Position numbers and translations under genes: made by a program
Shown here: one piece after another, positions 37,629-50,900 of the stretch
How the letters are laid out: each line of letters starts with the position of its first letter
Numbering within the stretch: the stretch's first letter is position 1
Notes under the pieces: model-generated
The model's input: only the letters and a program-made list of their open reading frames with translations
Databases searched by the model: none
What the model was told of the DNA's origin: nothing
Assembly (NCBI GenBank): GCA_020698575.1
Contig: CM036252.1
Location: forward strand, 10,788,901-10,852,900
Direction of reading: 5' to 3'
From: Bostrychus sinensis
Taxonomy: Eukaryota > Chordata > Actinopteri > Gobiiformes > Eleotridae
DNA: 64,000 nt

Positions 37629-39289
37629 CCCATCTCCCGCTTCCACCGTGACCCGTGTCAGTCAGGTTCAGATCAATCAGAAGTCATTAGGATTTTTTTT
37701 ATATTAGAGTACAAAGAAGAAATAACACGATTGACTTGATTTTTAATTATTTGTTAATTATTTAAAAATATACTTTTTTTTGGAGGGGTGCAGCTGGGCG
37801 CCCCCTCCAGCAGATGGCGCCCTAGGCAACCGCCGAGATGGCCTATGCCTAAAGCCGGCTCTGGGCACACTGACAGTCGGGGTAAAATAAACGTGAGAAA
37901 TGTGACGTGAGTTGAGTTTTTTTTAATTGTATTGTATGAACAGTCTCTTTTTTGACTTCCAAAGCGCACTTTTTACGCACAGCCCTCGCTTTCATCGTGG
38001 GATTATACATAAACACATCCTCACAGAGCCACTTTTTCTTTTCAACGATGCAGTTTTAGTGGAGCAGTGTCTGTACTGATGTGATAGAAATACTGCAGAT
38101 TTAATGACATTTTTTCCACTTTCATGTAAACGTAACAAAGCTATTACGAAGCTCAACTTTCTTAACAACATCGTGACTCTGACCCCACTTTGTCGCCTTC
38201 ATTTATAAGAATATTAATACAAACATTCATTATACATAAAATATGTCATAGTACATTAAAATGCTCCCGGAACAACAATAACACCGTGACGTCAGGTACA
38301 ACAAGATTGTGATTGGTCAAACACAGATTTCCGTTACAGCCCGCTACAGAGCCGCTGTGAAGAGTCGCCTCAGTGAAGACTTTAGCCTTGATATATCCTA
38401 GGACCGGAGTCACTGTGAGGTCTGGAGTTTACTTTTGTATGTTGTTTATTTAAAAGTAGGTTTAAAAATATTAATTTGTGAACCGTGTGTTGTGTCTTTG
38501 TTACATAAATACATTTTAAGCTATTATTAAGAACAAATCCAGAGGCTGTGGTCTGTGAGACGCCGTGAGTCCAAAAACACCAAACAGCAGATAAATAATA
38601 ATGTACTCTTCTGTTTACTACAAAACAAAAATAACATTTTATTATTTATATCCGAGTCACATTCTGCCTCAAAGCATTGTTCTTTCTCTTTTTGGTGACT
38701 TTCTGGTTCAGTTTTGCAGCTGACAGACAACAGTCACGAGGCGCTTTTTACGCACGGCTCATTTAGATGAATTAAGACGAGAGTTTGTTTTAGAAGTTGC
38801 TTTAATTTATATCCTACAGTAGAATCTGTCCACACACAACACTACTGAGACATTAGTCAGACAGGTTTTATCAAATCCGTCTCCGTGAGTCCTCAGACAT
38901 TTCCTGTAAAAGGTTTCTAGCGCTTCGACATTAAACAGTAAGGCAGTACAACGTCCACTCGGTTTTTATTTACTTGTTTCAAAGTTTATCTGTGAATTTT
39001 GTTTGTTTAAAACGAATAAATGTGTTCTTCTGAGTTATTATGATCACTTGTCTGTCTGTTTCCTGGTTTATGTGAGCAGAAGTCTGTGTGACGCAGATCT
39101 TTTTGTTGAGTCCAGAGCGCCACAAAACACCTCTCACTTCACTCTTAATTGTTTAAATTCTCAGCGAAACAAAATATCGTGTTTTATTTTACATAAAATC
39201 TGAGACTAATTCTGCTCAGAAAATGTTTTGTCTGCTTTTGGTCACTTCCTGGTCCAAGTTTGAAAGTTGGTGTAGAGCTCGCTTTGTAC

Positions 39290-40130
39290 ACACGACACTT
39301 TTGGATGAAAATGGCACTAGTTTGTTGAATTTATTTTAAAAACACAAAAGCTGCACTAGTTGTTAGAACCGCGGCGCATATGCACGACAACTGTAGCCTT
39401 CCTCGGCGTCGTGGGTTCGAGTCCTGACTCCGACACTTTGCTGAATGTCTCTCCCCATAATTTTCTGTCACTGCTCCAATCTACGCTGTTTACTAAAACC
39501 TGAAAATGGCCCAAAAATAATCTTAAACAAAAAAGCTTTAATGTGAGGTGGGACCATATTGTAAAAACAGCTAAGAGATAAACAGAAGTAGAGTTCATGG
39601 CGTCTCCGTGAGTTTTGAGTCCACAGCCACAGTTTCTGTATAAAACAAAACTTCCTTTGGCTTTGAACGTAACTCAAAACATCAGTAATTCAATAATGAA
39701 TATGATCTCGTTGTTATTCTGTGTTTTCCTAAAATCCTCGCTGAGATCTGGCTCAGCCATCAGGTTTCCTTTTGGAGAGGTTTGTGGAGAACTGTGCGCT
39801 TTTTACGCACGGTCGGAGCTTTTGGATGAGGGAGGAGTCTGCAGCCTCCCACAGTTAAGTGAACAGTGACCGTGCTTTAAAATGTCCCATTCATTTTCTC
39901 CAATGACTTTAGGAAAAAGCCCTCGCTCGAGATGAACTGCGCCTCGCCTGGATTGTGGACAAAAGCAGAGAGGAGGAGAAAGACGTCAGTAGTGAAGTCA
40001 GACAGTAATATATACAGATTATACATAAATGCATTAAAATTACTAGGAACAACTTTTTTTGTGTCTATTACGACCACAGTGTGTTTGTAAATGAGCTGCT
40101 CTTTAGGAACACAACATAAAACCCATTCAG
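39290..40130. repeat. segmental duplication, copy A, with a tRNA-like SINE head
   Basis: From CGACACTTTTGGATGAAA onward this matches 53,672-54,075 closely. The piece from GTGAAGTCAGACAGTAATAT matches 54,675-54,825. It contains a tRNA-like stretch at about 39,363-39,435 with a B-box (GTGGGTTCGAGTCC). Its T-stem has a mismatch, so it is a SINE-type relic and not a working tRNA. Confidence 0.75.
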
Positions 40131-41109
40131 CAGCGGTTCTTGGCTTTTATGTCTAAGTTTACTCGTTACAAAAGTTATACAGCTCCCAATATCAGCAGAT
40201 TATTAAACACAATCTCTGTAATAAAACTTAATAAAATGCTTAATGGCTTAAGAAATGTTACATAAATGTTAGTCGTGTTTTTGAAAGTTCAACAAAGTAA
40301 AAGAAGATTTGTAAAACCAAACTCTTTCTCTTCATTGTCTGCCTCTTGTTGACGCTTCAAAGTTCACTTTTTAAGCACAAACATTGCTTTTATTGTGTGA
40401 TTATACTTATTATATCATTACATAGACACCCGTAATGTCCTTAATCAACATTAATTGCAGTTATGGTTGAGCACTTTTTGGTTTTGTGAACTTGGGCCAT
40501 TATAGAAATAACTACAATGATGTTTGGTTTGAGATCACATTGCTTAAAAAAAAAATACTGAAAATGTGAAAATGGATTTGGTAAAAGGACGGTTCATATT
40601 TCTGTAAGTCACGTCTTTTCTGAAAGCGGACAGCACTGAACACAGGAGGAGCAGGGAGGGCGGGGATTCTGGAAGAGTTTGAAGATGAGACCGAGCTCAG
40701 CCGTGGAGCTTTTTGTGTTAAAACATTTCTATCTGTCATGAGACCAATAACAACGCTCTGAGACCACACCTACATTTATGGCTTTTTTTTTCTTGAAATT
40801 ATTATTATTATTATTATTATTATTATTTGTCATTTTAAATATAGAAACGCGACGCCTTGCTCTGGACATTTCTTACTTTCTTTGGATGAGCTTAAGTTGA
40901 AGCATATTTTACGCACGACACGTTACGCACAGAAGTTAGAGGTTAAAATGCGTGTAGCTCTAAATGTTTTATTTATTCACCAGTGATTGCAGTTTTAGTC
41001 AAGACATGTTGATAAATTAAAATGACAGCTCTTATAGAAATACCCAGAGTGACATTTGGTTTGAGAAAATCTTAAAAAACTGAAGCTATTAGCCTCAACT
41101 TTTACAGCA

Positions 41110-41910
41110 ACGCATCAACTTTGTCACATTTATTGCACAACAATATTAATAAAATATTTATTCATCACGAAACATTTAAAGTTACATTCAAATAGCAAGT
41201 GTTGTAGAAAGAATTGCAGCTTTTAAAAATAAATGTACATTTAAAATACAGTAGGACGCACAAATTAACATATTTCTGAGAATTTAAGCTGCAGTACAAT
41301 AACAAACTTCTACGTGTTTTAAAAACACTCCACACAATGCAAGAAATGTAAGGCATTTTAGCAGTAAGTGCATTTCCTTAAAGACATCTAAAATAAATTA
41401 AATATTAAAAGATTTATTTCCAGTTATTACACTTATTTTCTTTGTAGAAAGTTCAAAGACATTTTTCTCATTTCTCTTTTCTGTCACAAAGTGAACGGAT
41501 GTTTGCCAAGCTATAATATAAAATAAAATTAATAAAAATCTCTCAAATGTTTGTGCCACCATCAACAAAACAGTGATGTAATCCAAAAATAACATTAAAA
41601 AATAACAAGGATTCAGTGCAAAAGCTCAAAATGGAACAGAGTCCTTTAAACTCTCCTGGATCTAAACAGAAATAATCATTTGGTCCTTGCTTCATTACTG
41701 ACCTTTCCTGAAATGTACACAAGAATAAAAAATATTTTTGTAAGCACTCCTTGTCACAGCATTTTTCACACTTCACTAAAACCTTTGCACACTGATCACT
41801 GCGCAGTAAGAGGCAGGTTTTCTCACTCTCAGTTAAGAAGCCTGTACTTTTAAACTCTACAATCTCCACACATCTCCAGCAAAGTTACTTCTTGAACAAA
41901 TCGGCAGCGC
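41110..41910 (-). other. 3' UTR of the minus-strand V-domain gene
   Basis: Follows the stop codon of the V-domain gene and contains AATAAA on the minus strand near 41,130. It includes a 108-codon open frame (41,869-41,543) with many cysteines but no signal, domain or splice link; I regard it as chance. Parts of this region are homologous to 59,440-59,720. Confidence 0.45.
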
Positions 41911-44900
41911 TCAAACCATATCTCCCTGGTTTACTGGGTTTTCTTTGGGAGCTGCACAGAAGATGGATCTGACCATCAAAGCTAAAGCGAACAGTCCCAG
42001 GACTCCCAGGAGTCCCAGTGCAGCGTACAGCCCGGTCCTCTGTCGACTCACGGTTAGAGCTCCCCCTGGTGGTGGTGGTGGTTCTGTTGGTTCCTGTGTG
42101 GGCCCGGGAGCAGCTGCAGAGAGAAACATGACACAGGTTTAATAAAAAACCATCACAGTTATGTTTTTCTGACATTAGAGTCACTGTAGTTGTGTGCTGG
42201 ACTCTCAGTACAGTCGTGTGTGAAAACAGAGACAGTGACCCAGAGGAAGAGACTGTTTCTGAAGACAGTGTTGGTGTTAAAGTGTGTGCTGTGAGGACTG
42301 ACCGCTCACAGAGAGCACACAGTCGCTGGTGTAGCGCTCCAGGCCGGTGTAGATGATGCAGGAGTACAGGCCCGAGTCCTCTGAGCTGAGAGCGGACACA
42401 TGAATCCGGAGCAGCCCTTCACTCAGAGCGGCCCGCTCCACCCAGACCCGTCCTCGGAAGTCTTCGTCCTGAAAACTCTGGTCCTCGATGTCGCTGAACT
42501 GAACGAAGAGGAATCTGGCGGTTTGACTCCGGGTGTGGTCGCAGCAGATGTCCAGTGGGACTGCTGCAGAGGGAAACCTCCACTCCAGTGACACTGAGCC
42601 GTTCTCCTGCGCCTCATAGACGCTCGGGGCCACCGTCAGCTCCATCACACCTTTACGTGTTACACCCCTGAAAACAGGGGAGAAAGAATCACGAGAGTGA
42701 TTTTGTGGTGTTTCCCTCATGCAGGGCTTTATTGCAATATCCTTATTGAACAATAATTAACATTTAACACACATATCTAGCTACTGCTTAAGTGACATGC
42801 ATTTCACAACAGAACTGACATTACAAACTAGCTAACACACAAAACACAAGATGGAGGGCAAGTTCACTCAAGGCACACGCATGGTGAAGTCTCTTTACGT
42901 GTTGAACAGCGATAAAACTTAACTTAATTTCGACCCAAACTAACACAAAATAAGCTGTGTAACGTTTCAACAACGTACATTCCTTATAAACATTAATATT
43001 TGTCACCATTACCTGAAAACAGGGGAGAAAGAATCACGAGAGTGATTTTGTGGTGTTTCCCTCATGCAGGGCTTTATTGCAATGAGGAGAAACGGCGCGA
43101 TCCCCCTAGTGGTGGGTAAAGCCACGACCAATCGATCCCAGAGCCTGTCAGGCTTATCAACTGATTACCAATGAATTCAATTATTATTACCTTAAATGAA
43201 ATTACAAAAGTATTAATACAGCATGAAATATAATAAACAATTTAACAAACTTTTAACTGTCATTACATTGTTTTTAAGGCTTATGTAAATTAACATTTAT
43301 TAATATTTATTGCCAACCTTTTTAGTGTTTAACCTTTTACCTCTTTTTAAATGAAATCACATCATGAATTAAATCATTGTATAGAAGCATATTGTACCAT
43401 TTATACATATCACACTCTCCCCCACTATAAAAATGTCGTCCCGACATTATACCAACAAAATACACCATCTTCTCAGTCCATTGTCACTCATTATCAGTCC
43501 TTCAACATAAGAGTGAACCATGTAAGCTAGAACTCTCAAGACAAATGACTTCACCACAGTTCATGTCAGTAGACTGAAGACCATATAAATAGTCTATAAT
43601 CAGGCCATGTGTGAATCTTCACATTAATAGTCCATTGTCCGTGGTCAGAATCCAGAGGAAAAGTTTCTTTCTCTGCCTGATGACAGTCTGTGAGTACAGT
43701 CCATAAGTCATCCATGGAAAAGTATCATCAACTTACGTTTGCTGGAGTCCATACAAACCGGGAGACTGTGTGTAGTATGGCTGTAGAGCTGGCAGCCACC
43801 GGATCAGTCCTGGGTACACAGGAAACAGTTGCGGTGCAGGCTGGACACTGTAACAGGATGGGATGCCCAGCTGGTCATATGTCATACGTCTCGGTGGATG
43901 TCTCTCTCGTTGTGGTCGCTGGGGTGTCTGCTCCTCAGGTGCCACGGATGATGGAGGGGCAGGTGGTGAGCTGACTGGCTGGTCACTGGCCGCTGAGGCT
44001 GTTGTCTCCTCTCTAGTTGTCCCCTCTCCCGTTTTCTCCTCAGCAGGTGAGTCAGGCACGTCCAGGTTGTCTCCACCAGGGGGCTCAGGCGGTGGTGCAG
44101 CCGGGGCTAGTGCTGGAGGCTGATGTGTCACTGCTGGGGGTTCTGTTTCAGCTGGAGAGTCTGCTGACTGGTCCACAGGAAGCCGAGGTGGTGCATAATA
44201 AAAGCAATATTCATCACCACTGTCCTCATCATCAGATTCTTGGACATCTCGAGTAGGTTTGTCTTTCATTCTCAGTTTATGATTCACAGGATTGCTTTTT
44301 CCAGGTCCAAAGGGCAAGTGATCACATGACATAAGCAAGTTTCTGTGTAGCACCCTAGGGCGACCTTTACCTCTCTCTGGTCTCACCTCATAGATAGGGA
44401 GTTCAGGCCCCATTTGTCTCACTACTGTGTGAACAGTGTCTTCCCAATAGTCACGTAGTTTACCTGGTCCTCCTCTAGGCGTCAGGTTTTTGACCAGAAC
44501 TCGCTCACCAGGTCGCAAAACAGAACTTCTAACTTTTGTATCATAGTGTCTCTTGCTTTTGTCAGCAGCTTTCTTTGCATTGTCATTGGCAATGACATAT
44601 GCTTCCTCCATGCCCTTTTTCCACTTGTCAACGTAGTCCCTGTGGTCACTAAAACTCGAGTCTGAATACAGTCCAAAAAGCAAATCTACTGGGAGTCTGG
44701 GCGTTCTTCCAAACAGTAGATAAAATGGTGAATAGCCAGTCACTTCACAACGTGTGCAATTGTATGCATACACCAGTTTGTTGACAGATTCCTTCCAGTT
44801 TGACTTTTGTGTTTCAGTGAGTGTCTTAAGCATTTGTAACAATGTCCTGTTCATACGTTCGACTTGGCCGTTCCCCATCGGGTGATAGGGTGTTGTCCTG

Positions 44901-47900
44901 GACCCGGCTATTCCACTGAGCTTCTTTAGCTGACTGAACAGCTGATTTTCAAATTCACCTCCTTGATCATGGTGGATACGAGAAGGAAAACCAAACCTTA
45001 GGGCATAGTCATTGAAGATAAGGTTTGCTGCAGTCTTTCCTGACTTTGAGGTAGTGGCATAAGCTTGTGCAAAGCGGGTAAAGTGGTCAACAATCACTAA
45101 GATATACTCATAACCGCCTTTGCATTTGTCAAGATGGAGAAAGTCTATGCACACTAGTTCAAAGGGCTGTGTTGTTACAATGTTTGTCAAAGGGGCTCTT
45201 GTGTCACTACAGGGCTTTTTCTGCTTGATACAGGAACATACTTTGGTCACATAGTGTTCAATGTCTGACTGCATGTATGGCCAAAAGAAACGGTCACGTA
45301 CGAGAGATACAGTACGGTCAACTCCTTGGTGGCCCATGTTATTGTGTAGCTCTTCAAGTACCATCTTTTTGTACTGTTTTGGCAGTACTAACTGTTTGCG
45401 AACAGAAGTGGCTCTGTACAGGATGCCATCACTATCAAGCACCATTTTATCCCAGTCCCGGAATAAACATTTTGTTTTAGGACTGAAAGTCCTTAGCTCT
45501 TTGGTAGGTGGCTTTGAATCTGATTGCTTACATTGTAATACAGGACTTATAACTGGATCCGAATTTTGTGCTTCTCTTATATGTTCTTTTGGTATGACCT
45601 TAAGTGATGCTTCAACTGACTCACCTTGTGTTGTGACAGACATGGTTACTGCTGACAACGTCCATGTAGCAGGGCACTGCTTTTGAGCTTCAATGGCCTG
45701 TATGGCAGCCGCAATGGCGTCAGGTGGAAACTCTTCAGAACAGTCTCTCATTAATGTCTCTACATCAAGGGGCATCCTTGATAAAGCATCAGCGTCACCA
45801 TTTTCTTTTCCTGGTTTGTACTTTATAGTAAAGTGAAAATCAGCTAGCTCTGCAACCCAACGGGAGGTTGTTGCATTCAGTTTTGCTGTTGATAAAATGT
45901 ATGTTAGTGGGTTGTTATCACTATACACGGTAAATGTTGGGGCATAGTATAAATAGTCTCTGAATTTGTCTGTGATGGCCCACTTCAAAGCTAAAAACTC
46001 TAACTTGCCTGCATGGAAGTGGTAGTTCTTTTCAGCTGCTGTTAAGGTGCGGGAGCCATAGGCAATAACTCGCAGCTTACCGTTTTGTCTTTGATACAAC
46101 ACTGCTCCTAGTCCTTTATGTGAGGCGTCAGTGTGCACAATAAATGGCTGTGTGAAATCCGGAAATCCTAGCACTGGTGGATGGAGCAAACAGTCAATTA
46201 GTTCCTCCAGTGCATTTTGGTGCTGGTCAGTCCACACGATTTGTGTCGTTGAGGGCACAACTTGACTTGCTTTCTTTGATTTTGTCTTTGTCCCTTTCGT
46301 GGTGTCTAAGTTCTCTGTGTCTTTGTCTGCTTTCAAAAGTTCATACAGACAACTTGCTTTCCTGGAAAAGTCTTTTATGTATTGTCTGTAGTAGGAAAGA
46401 AGACCTAACATTTTTCTGAGCTGGCCAACATTCTGTGGTCTGATATCTTTTAGTGCTCGAACTGCTTCAAAATCTGCAGGATCAACTCTACTGCCCTCTG
46501 CTGACACTATTCTGCCCAAATAACGTACTTCAGATTTAAACATGTCACACTTACTAGGCTTGAGTTTTATGCCAAAGTCTCTGAGCCGCTGCAGCACTTT
46601 TCTCACATCTTCAACATGATCTTTGAAAGTTTTACTGTAGACCAGCGTGTCATCCAGATAAGGGATACAAATGTTATCGCGAAGTCCATCCAAGCACTCT
46701 TCCATACAGCGTTGAAAGGCTGCTGGGGCGTTCATTAGTCCGAAGGGGATGCGTATCCATTCGTACAGTCCCCAGGGGGTCACGAAAGCTGTGAGTGGAC
46801 GACTTTCCTCTGACATGAACCCTTGGTGATACGCCTTCCCCTGGTCTAAAAGGGAAAACCAGGAGTTACCACCTAAGCTGTCCATGATGTCCTGGACTCG
46901 AGGTATGGGCTGGCGGTCCGGATGGGTCTTTCTATTTAAGTCTCTATAATCTATGCACAATCTCAATGTGCCATCTTTTTTTCTAACGCACACAACAGGC
47001 GAGGAGTATGAAGAGTTTGACTTCCTAACCCAGCCTTGTGCTATTAGGTCATGCAAATAACTCTTCATCTCCTGGTAAAGTGGGCGTGGCACTGACATGT
47101 ATGTGCGCTTCACTGGCTCATGGTCTTTGAGCGAAATAGTCATTTTTAGATTTTCAATACAGCCTATGTCATTGTCTGATCTGGAAAAAGAATGACATTC
47201 TTCTCTAAGCATCTGTTTAACTACAAATCCCTGCTCATCACTGAGGTGGCTGAGATCTACAGCCGGGTCCCACTTTTCACTAGAGCTACAGGGAACTTGT
47301 GTGCTCGTGTGGTTAACAGTGGCTACAGATGTGGCTTTCTCAAACATCTGGGCAGGTAAGACAGCTGTAATAGTTTGGACTGTGCCAACTACTGTACGAC
47401 CTGAAAGGACAATATCATGGTCAGTGGGATTAGAAACATCTACTGTGATAACGGGCAGAGTACCGCTTTTAATTTTGACCAAAGTGTCAAAAAACTCAAG
47501 GTTATCAGGCCACTGAGGATTTAAGTCTGGCTCAAATAGCATAGTCATGTCCTCCTTGAAGGGCTGTGTGGCTACACGACACTCAATTTGTATGTGACTT
47601 CGTTTAGGTACTGTAATGCTGTCTCTCTTTGTCTTTACTTTAAACTCATCTACTCTAACTGCACTGACAGCCTGTATAAAAGCTTTTACCCTGTGTCTTT
47701 TAAGACTGGGGAATGCTTTTCTTACTGTGCTGTATTGTTTTGATTTCTCAGTCTTATTCAGAATGTACTCAATGACATTATAACCTATAATGGGATGTGA
47801 CAAGTGCCAACCCTTCATGACCAGCATTGGAATGATCAGTTGTTCAGCTGTATCAGTTCCGGAAACAAGTTGGAAGGTTGTCTCAATCCATCCGAGGTAA

Positions 47901-50900
47901 GGCATGTTGGTTCCATTTGCCGCTGTCAGGGTCAGTTGCGCAGGTGAGTCCATAATCTCTGCAACATCTTTCAGCTCTGTGTGTGGTAAATAGTCTGCTT
48001 TCCATCTCTCATCAATGATAGAAACCTGTGAGCCCGAATCCCACAGAGCCTGGAGTCTGTGGCCATCCAGGAGACACTCGACAAGACACTGCCTGCCAAC
48101 CAGTGATGTGACTTTGTGAAGGGTGTTTACATGGGCTGGTGGCAGTGGTACATGGGCAGTCCCACCTTTATCTTTAGTCTTAAGCTCATTGCATTGTCTC
48201 TTGTGTTCATTCCAGTGTTGTTTTTGGCATGCTTTTGTGCAATAAAATGTTTTTTTACATGACGAACACTGTCTCAAATTCTTGTCTGGGTCCACTTGTT
48301 TGCAATTGGCACATGGTTGGGACTTATGGGTGATGGTTAACACTCGCCCCTCAGTGGTAACCATTGCCTGTTTAAATGTCTCTCTTTTGATGGTCTCAAC
48401 CCTCTGAATTTACATCCAGCTTGAAAATGCTCTCCACTCCCGCAGAAGTAGCAGTGTGTGCAACGCTCGTTGGCTCCGGTCTGCTGGCAGACATGGCACC
48501 TCCTCTGAAGACGAGCTGGTTGACTTGTGTAATGCTGAGCTGGATAGTGAGGTGGCAGTGGAGCAGGTCTTTGGTGAGGACCCTGGTAGTCATAGTACTG
48601 CTGCTGCTGCTCCCCTCCAGGATGCATGACTGGTGGCTGGGTGTAGGCCTGTGGACTAAGCACTGGCTGCTGGAGTGTCTCTTTAATCTGGGCTATCTCT
48701 GCACTAAGACCTTTTAGAGAAGCTACACCTGTTTTAAGCTCTGCTAGCTCAGTTAACAGTTCAGGTGGTATTTTAGCTTTGACTTCTCTTACTGGACACT
48801 TAGCAGGTAATGTATCCTCTGACTGAACTACATTCACATTTGTAACAGACTGTGAGGCTAAACATCTTTTCTTGTTCCTTCTCTCTGTCTCATTGGCACA
48901 AGCTATGTTTAATCTTTCTAACAAAAGCTCATCAGGAGTATCAGAGTCTAGCAGGAGGGGCTGCATATCTATTCTGACACTATCACTCTGAAGGCCTGTA
49001 AGTATTGTGTGTAAGCACATACGTTGAACTAGAGATGGGTCATATTTAAGCCCTGACTCTGACTCTTGAGATGCAAACAAAACTTTCTGCTTTAAATCTA
49101 GAATTCTCATCAGGAAGCTCTGAGCAGTCTCTTTATGAAGCTGTACCTCTGAGGCGAGTTGTTTGTAGAGCTCAGTGGCACTCTTCTCCTGGAAATGAGA
49201 ACGAAGTATGCGGCGTAGACTGGGAAGGGTTAGCTGGGCCTTTCCCTCCAGATAGCTGCGTAGCTGTAGACCTGGTAAAATGGCTCTGATGACCGCATCT
49301 ACAATATCAAGCTCTGAGTAGCCTCTGTTCAGACCATTTTCAATTTGATGAGCAAGGCTTGAAAATGTAAGTTTGTCCTTCTGGCCTGGTTCGCCTATTT
49401 GGCCAGATATTTTAAAATCTTTTTGCCAATAAGGGCTTGGTTGTTGTTGCACATTGGACAAAGGCAGGCTACTCACAGAATGGCTATTTAACTGGGGCTG
49501 AAGATTAGCCACTATGTTGTTAGTTGTGTAAGCTTTCTCTGTTACCAGTGGAGTTAGAGTTCTTTGTTCATCTGTGTGCCCTGTATTGTCTAGTTTAGTA
49601 ACCGTTTGTTCAGTTATTTCAGCTTCGCCATCAGTACCATTTACAATTTCAGTAATTTTGTCTTTGAGTATCAACAGTTCTGACATCCCTTCATCCTCTA
49701 ATTCTGTTATTTCTTCTCTTTCGATGTATAGCAAGATGTGTGTTAGTAGTGACAAACGTGTCTTTCCGCTCACATTTATTTTATCTGCTATGCTTAGAAA
49801 CTCACAGATTGATACGAGATTGTCTTTAGAAAAGGTGTGCATTTCACCCACAACTTCTTCACGCAACTCTTCCACGGTGGTCATTGTGGAGGTAGACAGG
49901 AGGGACTTTTGCGCGAACAGGTGACACTGAGCTGTATGGTCTTTGCAGTCCCTGACGATCTCTGGCTGGCCTCAGGAAACGTGCACTCTACCACAGCTAC
50001 CAGCACTCCTCGAACAGCAACACCTTCCTCTCTGCAGTCTGCCTAGGTTGTGATGGGGGGGATTTAGCTGGCTTGGACTTCGATGCACAGGCTTTGGACA
50101 CCGGACATCTAAGCAGCAATCCCAGCGGTGCCTCCAAATGTTACACCCCTGAAAACAGGGGAGAAAGAATCACGAGAGTGATTTTGTGGTGTTTCCCTCA
50201 TGCAGGGCTTTATTGCAATATCCTTATTGAACAATAATTAACATTTAACACACATATCTAGCTACTGCTTAAGTGACATGCATTTCACAACAGAACTGAC
50301 ATTACAAACTAGCTAACACACAAAACACAAGATGGAGGGCAAGTTCACTCAAGGCACACGCATGGTGAAGTCTCTTTACGTGTTGAACAGCGATAAAACT
50401 TAACTTAATTTCGACCCAAACTAACACAAAATAAGCTGTGTAACGTTTCAACAACGTACATTCCTTATAAACATTAATATTTGTCACCATTACCTGAAAA
50501 CAGGGGAGAAAGAATCACGAGAGTGATTTTGTGGTGTTTCCCTCATGCAGGGCTTTATTGCAATGAGGAGAAACGGCGCGATCCCCCTAGTGGTGGGTAA
50601 AGCCACGACCAATCGATCCCAGAGCCTGTCAGGCTTATCAACTGATTACCAATGAATTCAATTATTATTACCTTAAATGAAATTACAAAAGTATTAATAC
50701 AGCATGAAATATAATAAACAATTTAACAAACTTTTAACTGTCATTACATTGTTTTTAAGGCTTATGTAAATTAACATTTATTAATATTTATTGCCAACCT
50801 TTTTAGTGTTTAACCTTTTACCTCTTTTTAAATGAAATCACATCATGAATTAAATCATTGTATAGAAGCATATTGTACCATTTATACATATCACATACGC

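Larger units (their letters stand above)
36361..41109. other. local low-copy repeat zone, no gene recognised
   Basis: Several sequence modules recur here. One contains TTTTTACGCAC (near 36,510, 37,970, 38,745, 39,800, 40,905). Another contains GAAATACCCAGAGTGACATT and CTGAAGCTATTAGCCTCAAC (36,630-36,710 and 41,035-41,105). Both have relatives at 57.8-58.1 or 59.4 kb. A CAA run lies at 37,584-37,628, an ATT run at 40,797-40,827, and a duplicated segment at 39,290-40,130. No intact exon was found. Confidence 0.5.
42658..50895 (-). mobile_element. intact Ty3/Gypsy LTR retrotransposon
   Basis: An 8.2-kb element read on the minus strand: 5' LTR (50,139-50,895), primer site, gag, pol (protease, reverse transcriptase, RNase H, integrase), polypurine tract and 3' LTR (42,658-43,414). 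Reverse transcriptase comes before integrase, which defines Ty3/Gypsy order as against Ty1/Copia. There is no env frame. The two LTRs appear identical where I compared them, and both large frames are uninterrupted, so the insertion should be young. It sits in the first coding intron of the V-domain gene, in the same orientation as that gene. Confidence 0.93.

Noticed and set aside
39363..39435. Possible tRNA gene with a good B-box
   Set aside because: The T-stem has a mismatch, no clear acceptor stem forms, and the whole segment is duplicated with its flanks at 53.7 kb. A SINE-type relic fits better.
41543..41869. 108-codon cysteine-rich frame after the V-domain gene
   Set aside because: Lies in the 3' UTR, with no signal peptide, domain or splice junction. 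Kept only as a remark.
43863..49924. Plus-strand open frames across the retrotransposon
   Set aside because: Shadows of gag and pol on the opposite strand, without motifs of their own.
42658..50895. Endogenous retrovirus with an envelope gene
   Set aside because: Only about 300 bases separate the pol stop from the polypurine tract and no envelope-like frame is present; this is a plain LTR retrotransposon.
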